Part shown: in pieces, positions 6,416 through 9,120 of the stretch
How the letters are laid out: the number at the start of each line of letters is the position of its first letter
How positions within the stretch are numbered: the stretch's first letter is position 1
Source of the DNA: an uncultured Clostridia bacterium
GTDB lineage: Bacteria > Bacillota > Clostridia > Peptostreptococcales > Anaerovoracaceae
Length of the DNA stretch: 9,120 nt
Direction of reading: 5' to 3'
Assembly (NCBI GenBank): GCA_946402595.1
Contig: CAMIWY010000036.1
Location: 1-9,120, forward strand
Translations under genes and position numbers: made by a program
The notes under the pieces: model-generated
Database searches by the model: none
What the model was told of the DNA's origin: nothing
The model's input: only the letters and a program-made list of their open reading frames with translations

Positions 6416-6489
6416 AGATATCAGCAGGCCGCGGTGATGCGGCATAACAGTAAGTGCAGTCAGCACGGGAGAAAAGGAAAGGAAAGAAC

Positions 6490-6687
6490 ATGGCAACAGT
6501 AGACGAGCTGGTAAAGCAGTATGACACAGACCCTGAACTTAAGAAGGAAGTGGATGAGATCCTTGCTGACGGCAAGATAACCATGAAAGAATTCCTGACG
6601 TTCGCAGGCGAGCATGATGTCGAAGTTTCACTTAAGGACATGCCTGAGATCATAGCTGAGGCAAAGAAACTGGGACTCATAAAGTAG
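6490..6687 (+). CDS. Small acidic protein of unknown function, 65 residues
   Basis: I do not recognise a named family. The protein is rich in Lys, Asp and Glu (16 acidic and 9 basic residues), has no Cys, Trp or Arg, and no signal peptide or membrane span. It reads as three helices: DELVKQYDTDPELKKEVDEI (5-24), TMKEFLTFAGEH (31-42) and LKDMPEIIAEAKKLGLI (48-64), so a small soluble helical bundle is likely. The pattern DPELKKEVDEIL...FLTFAGEHDVEVSLKD loosely recalls Nif11-type domains, and ADGKITMKEF (26-35) looks like half an EF-hand loop, but neither match is complete. Coding potential is supported by a strong purine-rich ribosome binding site (AAGGAAAGGAAAG, 6474-6486, just before the ATG), its own likely promoter, and codon use like its neighbours. 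An earlier in-frame ATG-like start at 6454 would place the binding site inside the gene, so 6490 is preferred. Confidence 0.8.
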   Translation: MATVDELVKQYDTDPELKKEVDEILADGKITMKEFLTFAGEHDVEVSLKDMPEIIAEAKKLGLIK

Positions 6688-6740
6688 CGGCAGCGGATGA
6701 ACTGACGGATACCCTGCAGCCTTTAGTTGCGGGATAATTT

Positions 6741-6761
6741 CGGGACATTTTGTCCCGTATT
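6741..6761 (+). terminator. Candidate terminator hairpin after the 65-residue protein gene
   Basis: CGGGACA (6741-6747) pairs perfectly with TGTCCCG (6751-6757) around a TTT loop, followed by TATTT. It lies 53 bases after the stop codon. The seven-pair GC-rich stem is good but the T-run is broken by an A, so termination may be partial. Confidence 0.5.
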
Positions 6762-6766
6762 TCAGA

Positions 6767-6816
6767 CAGCACATGATACCTTCAGATTGCGGTGGTATTA
6801 TAGTGCTGCTTTTCTG
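6767..6816 (+). promoter_or_regulatory. Long hairpin in the spacer before the acyltransferase gene, with T-rich tail
   Basis: CAGCACATGATACC (6767-6780) pairs with GGTATTAT (6794-6801) and GTGCTG (6803-6808): fourteen pairs with one G-U and one bulged A (6802), and a 13-base loop. CTTTTCT follows (6809-6815). It could be a second terminator or an attenuator-like leader structure. The same bases contain an extended -10-like element, TGGTATTAT (6793-6801), with no clear -35; a promoter there would start near 6808 and would lose the hairpin from its own transcript. I cannot choose between these readings. Confidence 0.45.
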
Positions 6817-6846
6817 AGGAGTGATTATCTTCAGAAGCGAAATCGT

Positions 6847-7656
6847 ATGAAAGCGGGGGGACCGGAGTTGAAGAAAAAAATAACATATGCGGTATACAGG
6901 ATCATCCGGTTCTTTATATGGCTCTTCTATCCAAAGATAAAGTCAGAGGGGACAGGGAACCTTCCTGATGAGGCTTTCATCGCTGTCGGCAACCATGCCA
7001 AGATGAACGGACCGATTTCCTGTGAGCTGTATTTTCCGCGTGAACACAGCACCTGGACGGCGGGGCAGATGATGAAGCTCAGAGAAGTGCCTGATTATGC
7101 CTACACGGACTTCTGGGGAGAGAAGCCCGGATATATCAAATGGGCATTCAGGATACTGTCGTATATCATAGCGCCGCTTTCTGTATGCATATTCAACAAT
7201 GCAAAATGCATAGGCGTTTACCATGATATAAGACTTCTGTCAACATTCAGGGACACGGTAAGAAAGCTGGAGGAAGGGACGGATATAGTCATCTTCCCTG
7301 AGCATAACGTACCGTACAACAATCTTGTGTGGGAGTTTCAGGACAAGTTCGTCGATGTGGCGAAGATGTACTACCGCAGGACTGGCAGGGAAGTGTGCTT
7401 TGTACCGATGTATACGGCACCGAGGCTTAAAAGACTGTATTTCGGAAAGCCGGTAAAATACGATCACAGCGCACCAGCTGAGCAGGAAAGAAAACGCATA
7501 AGCAAAGCGATGATGGATGGCATAACGGAGATCGCAAGGAGTCTTCCGGAACATACGGTGGTCCCGTATCCTAACATGCCGTCAGGACAATATCCTACAA
7601 ACAGGGAGTATAAGGAGAATGAGCAGGTTCGGTTCGAACAGCTTCAGTATGAATAA
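6847..7656 (+). CDS. Lysophospholipid acyltransferase-like membrane protein (PlsC superfamily, divergent)
   Basis: 269 residues from this ATG. A hydrophobic segment near the N-terminus (about 12-28, YAVYRIIRFFIWLFYPK) and another at 100-116 suggest membrane association, as in PlsC-type enzymes that move acyl chains onto lysophosphatidic acid or similar acceptors at the inner membrane leaflet. AVGNHAKMNGPI (46-57) occupies the place of catalytic block I, but the usual H-X4-D is H50-X4-G55. IVIFPEHNVPY (147-157) corresponds to the block III FPEG/S region with His at the last position. VPMYTAPRLKRLYFGKPV (186-203) resembles block IV. I recall clostridial proteins with the same GPI and FPEH features, so this seems a subfamily rather than a mutation; its activity is uncertain. 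Start is ambiguous: the TTG at 6868, in frame and preceded by GGGGGG (6855-6860), gives LKKKITYAVY, which fits relatives and has the better binding site. It overlaps the next gene by 38 bases. Confidence 0.75.
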   Translation: MKAGGPELKKKITYAVYRIIRFFIWLFYPKIKSEGTGNLPDEAFIAVGNHAKMNGPISCELYFPREHSTWTAGQMMKLREVPDYAYTDFWGEKPGYIKWAFRILSYIIAPLSVCIFNNAKCIGVYHDIRLLSTFRDTVRKLEEGTDIVIFPEHNVPYNNLVWEFQDKFVDVAKMYYRRTGREVCFVPMYTAPRLKRLYFGKPVKYDHSAPAEQERKRISKAMMDGITEIARSLPEHTVVPYPNMPSGQYPTNREYKENEQVRFEQLQYE

Positions 7657-8383
7657 AAGACGGTTCAGAGAACCCGAAGTGGACTACAGGGAGTTCAGAC
7701 TGTCACGTCTGAACGAACCCCGTTTTTCGCATATAAAGCTCCTCGGCGGATGGGTGGTCTATCTGTCGCTCTTTTTCATTACGGAAAATCTGATCCCTTA
7801 CAGCAGCTGTCACGTGATACACTGCGCGCTGGACGACATGATACCTTTCAATGAATGGTTCCTTATCTTTTATTGCTTCTGGTTTGTGCTGCTGATACTT
7901 TCACTTCTTTACTTTTTCCTGTATGATATAGACAGCTTTAAAAGGCTTCAGATATTCATAATGATCACTCAGGCAGTCGCTATGACTGTGTATATCCTGT
8001 ACCCGAGCATACAGGTCGGAAGACCTGAAGTGATGCCGAGGGACAATTTCCTGTGTGACCTTGCGACATTCATATATGCATTCGATACACCGACCGGCGT
8101 ATGTCCGTCGCTGCATGTCGCTTACTCAATGGGTATAGCATCTGTATGGTGTAAGAAGAAAGACGCACCTGCAGCGTGGAAGGTGTTCGTCGTTATATCT
8201 GTGATACTGATATCTATATCTGTTGCTTTCGTAAAGCAGCATTCAGTGATCGATATAGCAGCTGCGATCCCTGTGGGGATGCTGGCTGAATATCTGGTAT
8301 ACGGAAGGGCGCCTGCAGTCAGGAGGCGGCTCTTCAGAAGGAAGATGAGGCGTTTTGCTCTCAGGATGCAGGCACTTAGGTAA
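7619..8383 (+). CDS. PAP2-type membrane phosphatase
   Basis: A 254-residue integral membrane protein with about six hydrophobic segments (roughly 42-59, 80-102, 110-128, 160-177, 188-205 and 211-228) and a very basic C-terminal tail (RRRLFRRKMRRFALRMQALR, 235-254). The PAP2 catalytic signature is present: YPSIQVGRP (128-136), standing for the first motif that ends in RP; CPSLHVAYS (162-170), the PSxH motif with His166; and KQHSVID (206-212), the third motif with the nucleophile-type His208 and Asp212. This family removes phosphate from lipid phosphates such as phosphatidic acid or undecaprenyl diphosphate, or transfers head groups. The spacing resembles the inositol-phosphorylceramide-synthase-like branch, so substrate is open. 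ATG 7619 is preceded by AGGGAG (7603-7608) ten bases upstream and overlaps the acyltransferase by 38 bases; ATG 7649 would reduce the overlap but has no binding site. Translational coupling and joint lipid work are likely. Confidence 0.85.
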   Translation: MSRFGSNSFSMNKRRFREPEVDYREFRLSRLNEPRFSHIKLLGGWVVYLSLFFITENLIPYSSCHVIHCALDDMIPFNEWFLIFYCFWFVLLILSLLYFFLYDIDSFKRLQIFIMITQAVAMTVYILYPSIQVGRPEVMPRDNFLCDLATFIYAFDTPTGVCPSLHVAYSMGIASVWCKKKDAPAAWKVFVVISVILISISVAFVKQHSVIDIAAAIPVGMLAEYLVYGRAPAVRRRLFRRKMRRFALRMQALR

Positions 8384-8392
8384 GGAAAACGG

Positions 8393-9120
8393 ATGAAGGA
8401 TAGACTCAGACAGAAAAAATGGTATCCATATGCGGTCGCTGCGTGTATTGCAGTGGCCTTTTACGTTATTCTTACCCACCTCGGATCCATAACTTCAGGA
8501 CTTCTGACATTCATCGGTTATTTCGACACTGTTATCCTCGGATGCGTCATAGCATACATCATGAACCCTCTGGCAATGCTGTTCGAAAGGACTGTCTTTG
8601 CAAAGGTAGGGCAGGGTAAGCTGAAGTGGTCGCTGTCCATCGGAGCAACGGTCATACTTCTGATCCTCATGCTTGGATTCCTGCTCAGGACACTTATTCC
8701 TCAGCTGATGGATTCTCTCATCATGCTGGTCAGCAACATGGACGTCTATCTTGCTTCGCTTCATGATCTGATAGATAAGTGGGGGCTTTCCGAAGTGCTG
8801 AGGTCTGACAGGCTGTTTGACTCTTCAGAAGATATCGTAAAAAGGGTGCAGGCATATTTCAGCCAGAATGCCGGAAGCGTAATGGATGCTTCTGCCGCTG
8901 CAGGCAGGAGCCTTGTCAAGTGGGTCATCGCATTCGTGCTTTCTGTATATCTTCTGTCTGCCAAGACGAACCTCAAGAACGGCGTAAAGCATCTCCTGAG
9001 TACCCTGATGCCTGAAAAGCGGTTCAACAGTCTTGTGAGCTTTATCAGCCGCTGTGACAGGATACTTGTAAGCTATATCGTGTCCAGCCTCATAGATGCG
9101 ATCATAATCGGAGTCCTGAA
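8393..9120 (+). CDS. AI-2E family transporter/permease, N-terminal part, runs off window end
   Basis: The frame opens at ATG 8393, with AAGGA (8382-8386) six bases upstream overlapping the preceding stop, and stays open for 242 codons to the window edge; family members are about 350-400 residues, so the C-terminal third is missing. Hydrophobic segments are visible at about 12-30, 38-58 (GYFDTVILGCVIAYIMNPLA, the conserved AYxxNP element at 54-59), 81-100, 174-190 and 226-242. Between the third and fourth lies a long amphipathic region, as in PF01594 proteins. The segment VLSVYLLSAKTNLK (182-195) matches the family's YLL-x-D/x-K region. Members are named for E. coli TqsA, an autoinducer-2 exporter, but others act as sodium/proton antiporters or have unknown cargo, so no substrate is assigned. 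Only nine bases separate it from the PAP2 gene, so the acyltransferase, phosphatase and permease genes look like one operon. Confidence 0.88.
   Translation, partial: MKDRLRQKKWYPYAVAACIAVAFYVILTHLGSITSGLLTFIGYFDTVILGCVIAYIMNPLAMLFERTVFAKVGQGKLKWSLSIGATVILLILMLGFLLRTLIPQLMDSLIMLVSNMDVYLASLHDLIDKWGLSEVLRSDRLFDSSEDIVKRVQAYFSQNAGSVMDASAAAGRSLVKWVIAFVLSVYLLSAKTNLKNGVKHLLSTLMPEKRFNSLVSFISRCDRILVSYIVSSLIDAIIIGVL

Noticed and set aside
5735..6496. Long minus-strand open frame, 253 codons, opposite the FAD dehydrogenase.
   Set aside because: Antisense to conserved FAD-binding motifs, with a Cys/His/Arg/Ser-rich translation typical of a non-coding frame.
6556..6594. EF-hand calcium loop in the 65-residue protein (ADGKITMKEF).
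   Set aside because: Only the second half of the 12-residue loop fits (D-G-x-I-T-x-x-E); the first and third ligand positions are Glu and Leu, and there is no second hand.
6490..6687. Nif11-type RiPP leader peptide.
   Set aside because: The residue rhythm is loosely similar, but there is no double-glycine cleavage site, no Cys/Ser/Thr-rich core and no maturation enzyme nearby.
6785..6801. GCGGTGGTATTAT resembles part of a T-box leader motif (GGGTGGTACCGCG).
   Set aside because: The match breaks after GGTGGTA, no Stem I features or specifier loop are visible upstream, and the downstream gene is an acyltransferase, not an aminoacyl-tRNA synthetase or amino-acid gene.
1..9120. CRISPR array, tandem repeats, insertion sequence ends, tRNA or rRNA genes.
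   Set aside because: Reading both strands I saw no regularly spaced direct repeats, no transposase-like frame with terminal inverted repeats, and no tRNA cloverleaf or rRNA-like stretch.

Overview
The window is about 9.1 kb of ordinary-looking bacterial chromosome with every recognisable gene on the + strand and very little non-coding space. A SAM-I riboswitch in front of metK, strong purine-rich ribosome binding sites, a dUTPase of the type I associate with clostridia (a Y-x-S/D-D-N-E-G-H insertion after the IDxDY motif), and Arg codons rich in AGA/AGG with moderate GC all point to a Bacillota, probably class Clostridia. I cannot place it lower than that.

Layout. 3-629 is the C-terminal part of an alanyl-tRNA editing protein of the AlaX type. 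687-1346 is a cytidylate kinase-like protein, apparently with its own promoter over the preceding stop codon. 1396-1578 holds a near-consensus promoter, a complete SAM-I (S-box) aptamer and an intrinsic terminator, with an alternative antiterminator pairing that can be drawn base by base; it controls metK (1605-2801). After metK come two hairpins without a T-run, then a dUTPase (2891-3409) abutting an HI0933/BaiN-type flavoprotein (3410-4720). A hairpin terminator closes that block, and a TATAAT box sits so close to the next start that the following FAD-dependent dehydrogenase (4787-6412, COG2509-like) may be read from a leaderless mRNA. A 65-residue acidic protein (6490-6687) has its own promoter. 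A structured 159-base spacer leads to a membrane-lipid cluster: a divergent PlsC-like acyltransferase (6847-7656), an overlapping PAP2-type membrane phosphatase (7619-8383) and the first 242 codons of an AI-2E-family transporter/permease (8393 to the window end).

How the parts fit. The first two thirds is housekeeping: tRNA proofreading, nucleotide phosphorylation, SAM synthesis under SAM feedback, dUTP removal, and two flavoproteins of poorly known role. The last third is membrane work: acyl transfer, lipid phosphate removal and a permease. I see no mobile element, CRISPR array, tRNA, rRNA or defence cassette, and no convincing new system. The points most worth a second look are the possible leaderless flavoprotein gene, the promoters built over stop codons, the unexplained hairpins after metK and before the acyltransferase, the small acidic protein, and the altered H-X4-D box of the acyltransferase.
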